Origin: Adineta ricciae
Taxonomy: Eukaryota > Rotifera > Eurotatoria > Adinetida > Adinetidae
DNA length: 64,000 bases
Assembly: GCA_905250025.1 (NCBI GenBank)
Contig: CAJNOJ010000058.1
Coordinates: 62,001 to 126,000 of the forward strand
Direction of reading: 5' to 3'
Of this stretch, positions 34,566 through 46,703 are shown in pieces. Made by a program: the position numbers and the translations under genes. A model generated the notes under the pieces. That model was not told the DNA's origin. It searched no databases and saw only the letters and a program-made list of their open reading frames with translations. Within the stretch, counting starts at the first letter, position 1, and each line of letters opens with the position of its first letter.

Positions 34566-37500
34566 TTAACTCAACAGACCTGAACGTTGACGCAAGATGG
34601 TCGCTGCACTTTTTGTTCGTATTGATGGATCAAATGATAGATTTGTAGTAGCGATAGGTGCTTTCATGGATGGATTTGCGGAGATTTGTGGTACGGCGAT
34701 GGCCTGAAAATTTGAACGACTCGTTCGAGGATTGGTTTCTGATGTACGTAGGGCTTGTTGGTAACGATTGTACCGTGCTCCATTTTGAGATGAGAGCATC
34801 TAGGTGAAATGGAGTAAAAAAAAGAGAGATGTGGATGATGAGAGAAATAGTGCTAACTTTGTCATCGAAGATGTGTGCATTACGTACCGGTCGAGGTTCG
34901 TATTTCGGCAGTTGAGATGGAAAATAATGTTGAAATACTTGACTACCTACGAGATTCGTAGAATAATGCCGATTTGTCTGTGTGGCGGATTGTTTTGGGC
35001 CGGGATATTGAACAAGTGGTATATTTTGCGTTGAATCAGCCGCGTCCAATTGTTGCTAGAAAGAAATCAGTGGAATCCATGTATTTTTAGTAGAAAAATT
35101 AATATAGACCACAGTGTTGCGTTGTGTTGATGGGTTCGGCAGAATATCGAGAGATGGTGGAAAGTTTGGCATGACACCATTTGAGTTGCTCAACATTCGA
35201 TGACATAAATCAACGATACCTTTTGACAGTTTATATAAAAATAAAATATTGTTCTCAGATGACAAATTCAAATACTTACCCATTCCTCGAATTAACGTCT
35301 CTCGATGTCTTAATAATAGTAATCGTTCCATTTCTTCTGTTTCATCAATGTCCACAGGTTGTGTCGTATCAATATCGAACTGACTCGGTTGAACTGATGC
35401 ACCCATATTCTACATTGATCACCATACGATCATCAGATAAAAATCAACGAAAAAGAAATTTTTTACCACAGTCAAACGTTTTAATTGTATTCGATTGAAC
35501 GATGGACTTCTCGAAGATTTCACGATTGGTAACGAACGTTTGCCTGGACTTTCTCCATACACTTCTTTACTATTATTAACACTTGTGCTCACTCCTGGCT
35601 TATTATTCTTGAAAAAATTCATCTTTTCTTGTTTCTTCTGTAACTCATCAATTTGTGCTCTAGACAGACAATTGCAATATGAAGGCCTCGTTTCCATCGA
35701 TTGTAGGATTTGCTTACTTAGCTAATTCACTTCTTGCTTTCGATGCAGCCGTTTCCGAGTAGAGTGTACCCGCCTGAAGAAAGTATTTGTCATAAATTTC
35801 GGTGACTTCTGGTATTGGATAAATCCGTCGATAGTTTCCCATATGTTCGTCTTCCCATTTTTCAATTTCTTTCTGCCATTGTTGAGCAAGATCTTCTTGT
35901 TCTTCGCGAAATTTGCTATCCTTTTTATTGCTTTTTTGAAAAAGCCGTTCCCGAACACGACGCTTTTCTTCCTCGATAAATCGTCTCTTATCTGCAGCCG
36001 GCATGTTCAATAAAAGTATAGTATCGTAGATCAAAGCATCTTTTATTTCCCGATCCAGTTTCGAATCCGTCGTAAAACTCGGAGAATGATTGACCTTTTG
36101 AAAAGAATATTTATTTCGAACTTTTCTTCGCAAACTCTCACTTCAAGAACGTGGGGTTTCAATTTTCGATCGATGAGTATATCAAAGCCGAGGATTTCGA
36201 AGCAAGCACTACCACGATAATGATGTGCAAAACAAGCACGATAGTTATGTTTCAGAACTGAGTGTGCAGAGATGAGTGTTTTAATAATGATATCATCGAT
36301 ATCTGCCCAAAGTTTGCCTGTATCGTAGCCATGATCAACTAACCAACGATTAATCGTGGTTATTCGTCTGAACATAAAAAATGTCGAGACATGTCAGAAA
36401 AATTCTTGGAAAATTACCGTTTAGTACCGGTATCTTCATCTCGCACGAAATCATCTGAACGTTTTTGAATGGCGTAATTCGTTAAATGCATGAAAATATC
36501 TCTCTAAAAAGAAGATAAAATAAAGACTTTTGATTACGATAGAAAATGAATTAAACATACACAGTTCGAATTCGATGGTTCTTGATAACTATGCGTAGTA
36601 AAACGAGCTAAGCCATCCTTATAGACAAAGATTCGAAATGGATCACAAGATGTGACCGCAACATATACGCGTAAATCGAATTTGAAACCATCGATTAAGA
36701 ATGGCTATTAAGAAATGAAATGAATGCTTCCAATCTCTTTCTCTCTCTCTCTCGCAATACTTACTCGGTTTACATACACTTGCACAACAAAATTATCACT
36801 CCTACAAATACAACCATCGAAAAAAACATCGACAGTAATCTATTCTTACGGTTTAATATCTCTCGAGGGATTTTTCGTCAGAAATATCCCTCGACCTTGA
36901 CAACCGACATCCGGTTTTGAAATATAAGTTCGATGTTTTTTCTCAGTAAAATATTTTGCAAAATCGCTATAACTAAAATCATCACATAAACGATCAACAT
37001 ATCCAATCTATTTCATACATACTCAGCTGGAAGGCACCATGCTTTTGGATAGAATGAATATTCTTTCGAAAAGAATTTTTGCATACGCGACATATTCCTT
37101 GTTAAGAAATCTTTCCGGCAAATTTCACTCATACCAGGAAAATGGTTGATTTTCTATTCATCGGCAAAAATCTTTTAAAGTTCGAATGTTTTATACTCGC
37201 CTACCTGCCATTTTTTCATTTGTGATACTCTCTCGATTCCAACACTTGCGTCTGTCCAAAATATATTCCAGTCATCTTCATCGTCTACTTCACGAAAATT
37301 CAATAGCTTCGATGCTCGTCGAACGCAGTCGTATTTACACATAGATAAACAAATAAAATATACTCTGAAAAAAATAAATGCATGGAATAATTTATCGAAC
37401 TATAGATAGAAATACTGACCTTTTACGTTTTTTTCTTCCCGATGGTTGTTTCTTATCTTCATCATCAGTGAGTTCCGATACCGAAGATTTCACTGCTCTT

Positions 37501-37785
37501 GACACGTTCGTTCGATCGTCGTCATCATCATCATCGTCAGATTCTCCAGCTTCTTCTGAAGAAAAAACGACGAAACTGAAAGAACTAAACCAACATGACC
37601 TTACCGAAATCTCTGGGCACTGTAGAAGGAATATCAATTGTATCTTCGTCATCATATAGAGTTAATTCATTTGTTCCAGCTCCCCCGTATGTCGTTGATG
37701 GTATGTCGTCATCGGATGATGATGACGATGACTCGTCGCTCGATTCGCTTGAACTGTTTCTTTCTTGTCGTGGTACAATTGGCAT
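34566..37785 (-). CDS. Tubulin polyglutamylase, TTLL6/TTLL13-like
   Basis: ATP-grasp enzyme adding glutamate side chains to tubulin, usually in cilia and axonemes. About twelve exons. A disordered acidic Ser/Asp N-terminus (MPIVPRQERNSSSESSDESS...) leads to the catalytic core: YDCVRRASKLLNF, ERVSQMKKWQKINHFPGM, SEICRKDFLTRNMSRM, FYPKAWCLPAEY, ISKPDVGCQGRGIFLT, DGFKFDLRVYVAVTSCDPFR, HLTNYAIQKRSDDFVRDEDT, IIIKTLISAHSVLKHNYRAC, FEILGFDILIDRKLKPHVLE, then VNHSPSFTTDSKLD. The microtubule-binding extension continues with RRVRERLFQ, YRRIYPIPEV, ETAASKARSELAK and RHRETLIRGMG-IVDL, found in TTLL6 and TTLL13. ATP-binding and Mg-binding motifs are intact. TTLL6 and TTLL13 cannot be separated here. Fits a ciliated animal. 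Confidence 0.9.
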
Positions 37786-38395
37786 TTCGTTTGCTTTAAA
37801 TAACAACAAACCACACTCACATACTATTCAATAACTATTACCGAATGCTATTTTGTTGGGAAACTATCTTCAAAAAGACAAAGAAAAATAGGCGTTGTTC
37901 AATGAAAAACAATTTCTTCGAGTCATGTTCTTTTTCTTGATTGGAATACCGAACAATGCCATACATACTTTAGTTGATTCTTTGATTCCGTGTACACAAC
38001 TTGGTTGATACCTTTCAAAAACACACCTCTTGCTTTTGTTACTGTCTTACATTATTTCATAGCATTCGAAGAAGAAAAAAAGAAGAGGATCGGAAGCAGT
38101 CATGTTGATTTTTGGTGACTCTTGCTCGCACGTTCTCATTTCAATCGAAGCGCCTAACCAAATCGTTTACTGACAAAGTTCATTTATATATTTAGAAGAA
38201 AGCGAAGAAAAACTCGTCGCCAAATATGTAAATAACTTATTTAGAAACCATTTTCTCGGCAATTCAATCAATTATGTTTGCTTAGCGACTACCTGTAAAG
38301 CATGGCAAGGCAGTGCTTTCAGAGACATCTATGTTTTCGACATCGGAAAACAATCGAAATAGGATTGTTTTTGCTTTTATTTTCATAGATTATTT
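37786..38395. other. Intergenic region 5' of TTLL
   Basis: 610 bases of AT-rich spacer with no open frame or motif that I can support. It should hold the TTLL promoter and the 3' flank of the next minus-strand gene. Confidence 0.45.
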
Positions 38396-39076
38396 TTAAC
38401 GTCTCAATCCAGTTTTCACGTATGAACGTGTCTGAACAGGAAACTTTTCATGACGGTGCGCAAAAAAGGCCCGTAGCTGCTGTTGATGATAATAATCAGC
38501 AAAAGATAAACGACGTCGAGTGTGCGCGATCTTTTCAGTTGGTTCACCAGTTAATCGCTGGAGTAGACTTGATGATTGAGTCGTATTATAAACGGTTTTA
38601 CTATCGTGTAGGTTGTCATGAGGAGTGGTAGCTGTTGTTTTTAAGCAGGTAGAATGAGGTTTGCCAGTTCGAACTAGAGGACGAAATTTAGGATGAATCA
38701 TGCGATTAGTTTGGCCGTGATGTAACTGAGTGCGGATATTCCCCTTATACGTTGTAGTAGTTGTAATATCATGCCCGTGGTCTTCTTCTAAATGAGAAGA
38801 ATCGGAAGGGTTGAAGATATGATGCAGAACATGCTCGATGTTATTCAAATGAAGTTCTTGTCCATGGGATAGTTGTTGATGATGATGAGAGTCAGATGAC
38901 CGTTTGACTGTTTCAATAGACGAAATAATATTGAAAACGTGGCAGAGGCTACCAAGGACAAGCATGCTTCTCATGATAGTATCACTTTGTATATGGCACA
39001 ATTTGTTCTGCTCTTCTTGTGGTATAACGAATAGACTAAGAAGTAAATAGATGATTAATACAAGCTGTGACATCAT
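38396..39076 (-). CDS. Hypothetical secreted His-rich protein
   Basis: A single exon of 226 residues. MMSQLVLIIYLLLSLFVIPQ is a good signal peptide. The remainder is rich in His, Thr and Ser (SSDSHHHQQLSHGQELHLNN; HVLHHIFNPSDSSHLEEDHG) with only a few cysteines. The C-terminal third carries dibasic and tribasic sites (TRRRLSFADYYHQQQLRAFF; KTGLRR at the end). That could mean a processed secreted precursor, but there is no Gly-Lys-Arg amidation site or repeated peptide, so a neuropeptide role is not supported. His clusters suggest metal binding. I do not recognise the family. Confidence 0.55.
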   Translation of the reverse strand: MMSQLVLIIYLLLSLFVIPQEEQNKLCHIQSDTIMRSMLVLGSLCHVFNIISSIETVKRSSDSHHHQQLSHGQELHLNNIEHVLHHIFNPSDSSHLEEDHGHDITTTTTYKGNIRTQLHHGQTNRMIHPKFRPLVRTGKPHSTCLKTTATTPHDNLHDSKTVYNTTQSSSLLQRLTGEPTEKIAHTRRRLSFADYYHQQQLRAFFAHRHEKFPVQTRSYVKTGLRR

Positions 39077-39321
39077 TTAGAGAATACTAAGTACGTAGGA
39101 TGATGTAAATGACAAATGTAGGGGTTTCAAAAAGTGATTGTTTGTATCGAGCATATATTTGTCTTTATCTGTTACTTTTCTCGATATGTATTATTTCTAC
39201 AGATTGCTTTCTTCTGCAGATACTGTATCATCTGCGGCATCAATCTATAAGAAACTCTATAGATACTCATTGGGAACAATACGATATTATTTCATAACGC
39301 CGGAGTTCATAATGATATCAT

Positions 39322-40065
39322 CTAGCTAAACAATTCAAGTTTAGTGTCTTTCGTTATGTGCAACTTGCATAAATCTAGCTGATGGTCGATAGGAATGAGA
39401 AATTTAACAGATCGTTCATTCAATATGATCTACAAAAATTGAGCCATTGAGAAGCGATACATCTCATAAGCACTAATTACTCTAAGTAGTACATTTCTTA
39501 TAAAATGAAACTGGCTCAATATACATACATAGTACTTTAGGCGAGCAGTGGCATAATGCTGCATGTGAAATTCAAAAAGTAAATTCTCGATCGCATTCTC
39601 TGACTCGTTCATTAAACTTTCGAATAAAGTGAAAAAAACTCAGGATAAATCTAATCTCAAACTCTTCCTTCTACTTACCTATAGTCTAGGTTGAGCAATC
39701 CGGTTCGGAACCAACAGGAATCTGTCATAGCTGATAGTCGGAAGCAGTCACCGGCTCCGTCAGTTACATTCCGAGCATTTTCCCACTGTTTTTCAAACGG
39801 ATAGTATACGTTTCGTGCAGGTATATCGCCGAAAATTGACGGCATACAGATTTCGGAATCATCGTCCTGGCTAAGTTTTTGAAATAATTCAAATTTCTTC
39901 AATTAAATTTTATGTTTGGATTAGAAAAATTGTAATAGGTAATATATCAGTCGAACATGAACATTATCAATTGTATTTATCAAAAGGGAATTTCTATTTC
40001 TGCCGGTATTACTACACATAGCTAGTGACAACAAGTAGCCGAGTAGTTTTTTCTCATCCTTTATT
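39322..40065 (-). CDS. Multi-exon gene of unknown function, C-terminal part
   Basis: The gene is invisible as a long frame but splices well. An exon at about 40065-39963 encodes DEKKLLGYLLSLAMCSNTGR and continues to INTIDNVH. A 60-nt intron (donor GTTCGA, acceptor TTGAAG) leads to KFELFQKLSQDDDSEICMPS, IFGDIPARNVYYPFEKQW and GAGDCFRLSAMTDSCWFRTG. A perfect donor GTAAGTAG near 39683 splices to NESENAIENLLFEFHMQHYA, then donor GTATGTAT leads to the last exon IILNERSVKFLIPIDHQLDL, stopping at 39322. The paired cysteines suggest an extracellular or lumenal domain, but no family is recognised. Codon choice and splice signals match real neighbours. The 5' end is unresolved and may join the exons at 40378-40664. 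Confidence 0.5.
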
Positions 40066-40377
40066 TGTTAATGTGGAGAATTATCACAATGTTCTATCCA
40101 GAGATAATGAAAACGAAGACTTAAGTAGAGACCGACATCGACGAAAAGCAAAGAAATGGCTATTTTTTATTTGTTAACAGCTTTTCAGTATGAAAAAAGA
40201 AAAAAAAATCTATCCATTCAGATATTTCTTTTCTTTAGATAGATTTTTTTGTATATCATAGAAATCATTGTTAAAGGTATGATCCTATCAATTAGCTATT
40301 TCAAGAGTCTTCTTCGTTGACAACACTGTACAGCTTGTTTAATAGGTAATTCGTTTTTTTCCTCTGTTGCTAACAAA

Positions 40378-40664
40378 TCAATTTTTCTTTCCACCGTTCA
40401 AATCATGAATGCCAGTGATTTGATATTTCCCACACGATTTCGGATAAACATACCCTTGATTTGCATCATAGAAAAAGAAATCACTTTTCAAGAGACAAAC
40501 AAAATCTTGACTTCAATATTTTGATCGTTTCTTTCCTCACAGTGTGTCAACTGACCAAACATAATGTCCCATTGATTGATTTTAGAGTAAGCACACGCAT
40601 TTCTGAACCAATCACTGTTATTAATACTGTATCTAGAACATTCTCGCGATCATCCACGAGTCTT
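40378..40664 (-). CDS. Additional short exons, probably 5' part of the same unknown gene
   Basis: An exon at 40664-40556 lies between CGCTTAG and a GTCAG donor and encodes RLVDDRENVLDTVLITVIGS then EMRVLTLKSINGTLCL. A second exon beginning near 40454 encodes YVYPKSCGKYQITGIHDLNG before a stop at 40378, or a donor GTGGAAAG within it. Upstream of 40664 a GTAAGT donor follows a candidate exon at about 40685-40790. The pieces look protein-coding (balanced composition, paired Cys), but I could not chain all of them in phase. They may belong to the gene ending at 39322 or to a separate short one. Confidence 0.35.
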
Positions 40665-40799
40665 CTAAGCGATATCAAGCAACAGTTGTATATTAGAAGT
40701 CAATGGTAACTTACATTTCTGCTTCAAAAGTCAAAACAAAGTGTTGTTTTTTGTCCGTCGAAACATTCAATTGATCGATTTTCAAGCGATTTAACCTCT

Positions 40800-42235
40800 G
40801 TTAAAGTACGAATTGTATATTAACACATGTACTTCAACGTCTACAAAAATAAATCAATGCGGCCAACCACGTTGAATAGCGATGAGATTGTTGCATGTCA
40901 GACTATCGTCTCAAATGTGTGAACGATGATCAGCTAACAGACCATTCATAAAATGCAGATGAAAGTTGTCATTCGAATTCTGTTTCAATGTTGTACAAGA
41001 GTATAAAGTGATTTCTATCTCGTGCTAGTCGGGCGTTTTATTGCATATTTTTGAAATAATCGAACACTTTTACTTAGTTTATGTGAGATTCAACTAATTT
41101 ACGATCGATTTGCATGATTGTTTACATAAGTTGAATAATTTGTTTTTTTTGTGTTCAAAATTCGATCGTTTCCTCGATCATTAATTGAGTTTGAAACAAT
41201 CATGTGTTCCTGGATAAGTTTAGAAATTTTTATTTGGTGTTTCTAGAATTAACACCGTATAAGCTCATTAATTGAACTAAGAGATGGTTAAATTTGCATT
41301 AATTTAGATTTAGCTGCTTATGTTGATAATCTTCTTAGTTTTTGCTACTTTTTCGATATGATTACGTTTCTTCAGTTAATTATCATTTCAATTCTCGTTT
41401 TATCACTATTCGCTCTGATACTTCAACGTGCGCAAAAGAAGGTAATCTCATTTTTAAAGACGTTTAGCATTGCGCGTTCATGTCATTTGTTTGTTTTTTT
41501 ACTTCTCGCTCGCTGCGAAAATGCTATCACGTGTGAGTTTGTTATCCACCGCACGAAATTTGATACTTTCGAGTTGATCGAAGCGAGTGTATTGCTTGGT
41601 TGACTTGTATCTGTTTGTTCAAGTATGCTTCTTTTGATAATTGACGAACATCTTCGTTATGCACGAGGAAATTCAGTGAAGGAGTGTCAAATGTTAGAAC
41701 TATTTATGACGAATCTATTCATACGTTGGTCAGGTAGGTTGGTTGTTTTCAAGCCAAGCTTGACGACAGTCTATGCGCAAAGAAATGCACAGATGTGTTT
41801 GCATGTTCTCGATCCACGTTAGGAGTCACGAGGAGAAAATTGATCAAATGTTAATTAAACATTAATAAAAAAAAGTGTGTCCAAAACGTTCGGTTTATCG
41901 AGCTAAAATTTTGTTGTTTACTTGTGTATTGAGCAAGAAACCGAGCTTCGATCTGATCGTTTCCGTTTGCAAATAAATTACTTTTTCATCAAGAGGACGA
42001 TGAAGCATCGACTTAAACTAGCAAATGAGTAAAACGTCATTATCGCGTGCCTTCTTCACAGAAGAAGTGCAATAACAAGATACACTTAATATAAATTGCT
42101 TTACATAGAGATATGATTATCAACCGAAATGGAGTATAACCGACAAAACTGCAATTATTTATGAAAAAAAAATTTTGTCGTACATGAGAAAAAGAAAAAT
42201 AAACAAGACGATAATGTACGCAGAGGATTTTTGGT
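40800..42235. other. Intergenic region, no supported gene
   Basis: AT-rich spacer. The only suggestive item is an ATG at 41358 that begins a hydrophobic 27-residue segment ending at a donor-like GTAATC; I could not find a second exon in phase. Otherwise nothing is seen. Confidence 0.45.
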
Positions 42236-43744
42236 TCATTGTCTAATAAGATCATCACTCTCCTTTTTGTCATTTACATCCGTTGCACTAGACATATATT
42301 GATTTTGTCGTAATTTGTTACTACCACGTGACGAAAGATTCTTTGTTGGTGATCGCGCCAGTCCGAATTGTTTGTCTTTCAGCATTGCTGTACAAGAATT
42401 ATTCGACGTTGAGTGTTGTTTACTTTCATCCAAACACGACGGCAATGTTCGAATAGTTGTCACACCATTCACGCGAATAAATGCACTTTTTCCTTTATTA
42501 TCCTTGTGAGTGAGTTTATTTTGTTGTTTGCAACACCAACGACATAATTTGTAGAATATTAACCGACGGAACTCATTCCGAAATCGTGCACCACTGATGA
42601 AATAAAGGAAGAAATTGACGACATGCATGAGATCGGATGTAATATTCGATATCAAATACATGACAGCTGATGTCTGAACATAAGTATCAAGATTTCGATA
42701 GACATTGTTGTCGCATTTGACTGCTTTCCAGCTCTCGATGAACACGCGCAGAAAGATCATTAAATAATAGATTGCATTCGGTAATGTTAACACGAAGAAT
42801 GAAATCGAAATGGTAATCAGCATGACTGTGATTTGCAGATTTTGTGACTGGATACGTGCACGATTGTTTACCGATGAACGAAACGGATTGCTCGCTGTTC
42901 GTGTGATCGACGTTGATTCGTGTAAAAGTGATGCATCGCGACGTGCCCGAAATAGGGCAAGGAAAATGGCAGCATTTAGAATTGAAATAACAATAAATGG
43001 AATAAAGCACCAAAAAAATGCATCAAGAATGAAAACAAGTTTTTCATCTTCAGCCGTTTTAAGCCAACAATACGCATTATTCTTTAATACAGTTCGACTG
43101 GCATGTACAGATGCAACAAGCATCGAACAAATAATAACAGTAATGACGACGCCGTACGCTTTTTTTCGTGATAGTAAATCCGATACGCGTAATGGTAAGC
43201 AGACAGCAAGAAATTTATCGGCATTCATCGCGGCAATAAGCCATACTATGATATACGAATACAAATTGAATCTTCTGTTTTCTAGAACATCAGTTTACTA
43301 CTTACCGGTGGTATAATTCACTGCATTAACCATCAAAAATAGAAATTTACACAATCCTGTTGTTAATATATGTTTATTTGCTGATAGACTTGACAGTTCT
43401 CCGAAGAGAACACGTAATGCAAAAAATGCTACATCACATATAGCCAAAGTTTGCATGTAGAATGCAATCGATGATGATCGATTCATTCGTGTTCGTCGTA
43501 GAATATAGAACGCGCATAGATTCAAGATAATTGCAGGTAAAATAAAGAATCGATTGAGATTATGCGTGATGTAACGAACGATATTAAACAAGGGTTTTTG
43601 TGAAATATATTCATATTTGATTTGAGTGCAAGTAGTATTCGAAGATCTGCCAATTAATAATTGATCCGAAATGAAAAATGATGTATTATCGAATATAGGC
43701 AATGACGGGGATAACGTTGGTACATTAGATGATTGATTCATCAT
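42236..43744 (-). CDS. Class A (rhodopsin-like) orphan GPCR, peptide-receptor type
   Basis: Seven-transmembrane receptor in two exons, joined by a 60-nt intron inside TM3 (YTT-VWLIAAMNADKFLAV). A glycosylatable N-terminus (NQSS, NTS, NTT) precedes TM1 (FFILPAIILNLCAFYILRRT) and TM2. TM3 ends in ADKF where DRY is usual. TM4 is VVITVIICSMLVASV, TM5 IPFIVISILNAAIFLALF and TM6 VMLITISISFFVLTLPNAIY. TM7 ends MHVVNFFLYFISGARFRNEF, so NPxxY is replaced by VNFFLY, as in many invertebrate FMRFamide/myosuppressin-like receptors. Cys in the TM3 region (GLCKF) and ECL2 (YCWLK) could form the conserved disulfide. The cytoplasmic tail is about 90 residues, basic and Ser/Thr-rich. Ligand unknown. Confidence 0.88.
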
Positions 43745-46703
43745 TTGTTTTTTTGCATACCATGTTATTTCTTATTGTATTCAAATCTAAATACGCAAAA
43801 CACGGAACGAATAGAAGCAATTCTATGAATAATGTAAGAGAAAAAAACATTTCTATTCAATATCACTTGTTAATTTTAAAAGGTTTCCTCCCGAGTAAGT
43901 AAGAAAAGAAAAGGTGTGTTTTCTTTTTAGTCTTTCAAACCAAATGTTTATGCTTTCGTTGCTCGTGTATAGATTTAGACGCAACTGGTCTCTTAAACCT
44001 CTTTACAATTCTAAGCACATAGATGAATCGTAATACAATGGTAACAAGTTTTCTCAAGTATGTATGTGCCTGCTAGCCAATGAATCTAAGCGGACCAGTT
44101 GTCACACCACTAGTGATAATGACGATGTGAATAACTACTAACATGTTGTATCTTTTTCTTTTCTTTTTTTTTCATCGAATAGAAACAACACAGTCATAAC
44201 GATGTTCGGAGATTTTCAACAATAAAATGAATGACTATCTAACGTACGAAAGCGTGTGTGTATATATATGAACATATGGTTCACTTACGTCATGTGCGCG
44301 TGTAAAGTACCACAATAAAACAAAGTCGTTTGCTTAGAGTTTCAATATGTAAATTCCTATTCATCTCATCAGGTTCTATCCGTTTGAAAAGGATGCAGCG
44401 AGACTTGCATTCTCGATGTGCTATTATTGTTCTATCAAGAAACACTTCAGTGATTTGAAAACTATCGGAGCGTACATGAAATCAATCTCTCTACACTTCC
44501 GTTAATCATGTCAGATGTGTCATCTATAATAAAAAACGAAATAATCGTCAGACAGTCACTATCAATTGAGAAAAAAAAAATTTATTCACAAAAGAATAAA
44601 AGAGAAAATATTAATCTACTATAATAATTCATTTTGTTTTCTAATCATAAACATACTTGTCATCTGTCACACAATGTTCATTCAGATGTTACATTAATCC
44701 TTGCCGGACCAGCTACTAATACGCAACAAATCTACTCACTATAATTAGGCCTACAAATCTCTCTATGATTAGCAATAAAGTCGGATATACAGACTTATAA
44801 TTAACTTGGCCCATACGACCAGAAGACAATGTATTAATGATTAGCTGAAGGAACTTCTTCGATAATATTCATTGTTATGATAGGTGGTAGAAAGATCGTC
44901 CGATGACGAATGAATAAAGATCTATTAGCTCGTCAAAATACTCTTGATTGCCTTGAAGCTTAACGTACAAGTATTCTCTCTTTCTTTCTTACAATGTTTT
45001 TTTTTTCGCGCATGACTGGCATTAATGAATATTTAGTTCGCAAGTAGCAGGAGAAGACGAGGAGAGAAAAAAAAGAAGAGTAATAAAGATGGAGAGAGAG
45101 AGGGAGAGGGAGAAAGAGTAGAAAAATAACATATTTAGGGAATTCTAATTACCCGTCAATGATTGCAATATTGACGAGTTATTAGATACATTAGAGCGTT
45201 TTGCGATCATAGTAAAAAAAAACGACTAATTCACTTTTTTCGTCTCATACACTCGTCTGCCATTAGAAAAAAAAACTAAGATCAACAGTCATTATTAATA
45301 CATTCAGCATCGAACCAAAACCGATTCTTCTCATGCACAAATGACTTTCAGACTAATAAATGGAATAAATATATATCCTTCTATACCATTGGCATAGGAG
45401 TTATGTCGAAAGATCTTCGTTTGCGTTTAATGAAAAAATGCAATCTATCATTGTCTTGGCATTTTCTTTTATACATATTACATTAATCCTGATCTGGAAA
45501 AGTACTAAAAGAAAATACATCTTCCATTCCCTACCTTTTCTTTGTGATGATAAAAAAGAAGAATTTCACGCCTTGCTGCACTATTCAACAAAAAAGTACA
45601 CCTCTGATTCTCGCGTATCTATTAGCATGTTATTTTAAAAAATATTCAATTTGATTGTCTCATGCTCAATTTCTCGAGTTTCTCTTCCTCTTTCTCCACG
45701 CATCATTTTCTCTTCTAGTCGACCAGAATGTGCGAAGTAATTATTCTGCTAGAAATTGTCAAGTATGTCGTTTACAACAATATCAAGTTGTTCTCATCGG
45801 CATGTATTTCTGACAAAAATTGTCATAACGATCGAAATCTTCTTGTTTTCGAATAAAGAAACGTTCTAATCCAATCAGTCATTAATAACATTTCTGACAG
45901 GAAAACAATATCTTTTCAAAACTTTGACGAAATGTTGTTGACTCATTCCAAAGAAATACAACATAACACTAATATGTATGCATTTTGACATTGGTCTATA
46001 AAAAGAAAGAAAGAAACTTAACATTTCTATCATGTTACGGATGTAAAATTTCAACTATTCGGATGCAAAATGTATAGCATCTAATAACGAAACGAAGAAT
46101 ATCATTTCTTGCTTGTTAACGTGATTAGATTCCGTTACATTAGAATGAAAGAAAAGAAACGTACGATGACTGCTAGAAAAGGAAATAGGAAAATATTTGC
46201 TATATAAACTTATTTCTCTGATGTTTAATAACATTCGAAAGATTAAGAAAATCGTCCTATTCCGTACTGGTTAGAGCTTTTCTTCTGTCGGAATGTTGAA
46301 CTATAGAAGTTCTTAGGAGCGATACGACAGTACAAGAAACCCGTCTTTTTTTAGAATTATTGATGAATTATTGATAAACGACAAAGTGGACTAAACTAAG
46401 TGCAGAAGAAAATGTGTTCGAGACAGCCGGCAAATTCCTTGTAAAATCAACGTTTTCCAATTATCAGTAGATTCTCTAGCGATCTACCGATTACGTGTTT
46501 GAACGTTCAGCTACTAACGGCATCTAATGTGTAAAGATAAATCGTACGTAAAGTAAAATTCACTTCGTACTAAGGATAAATCAATTGGCTTTCTGACAAT
46601 GAATGATGATTCAGGTGTGAAATTCGACGACAAAGATTCGAAGTTCTTTCAAATTTCTACGGAGAAAGAGAATTTTAGAATGTGTTTATTCTAGATTGTA
46701 TTT
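43745..46703. other. Three-kilobase intergenic region
   Basis: The longest gene-free stretch of the window. It contains poly-A/poly-T runs and a GA-rich microsatellite-like tract (45055-45120, GAGAGAGAGGGAGAGGGAG). No protein frame with splice context and no tRNA-like fold was recognised. It may hold regulatory DNA for the divergent GPCR and MATH-BTB genes. Confidence 0.45.
45055..45120. repeat. GA-rich simple-sequence tract
   Basis: An imperfect run of GAG/GGAG/GAAA units, purine-only on the plus strand over most of its length. A simple repeat that may form non-B DNA. Confidence 0.6.

Noticed and set aside
41358-41822. Candidate small membrane-peptide gene
   Set aside because: The first 27 codons end at a donor-like GTAATC, but the next open segment (41625-41822) cannot be joined in phase without a stop.
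45055-45120. Possible regulatory purine element
   Set aside because: Simple-sequence repeat only; nothing beyond composition supports a function.
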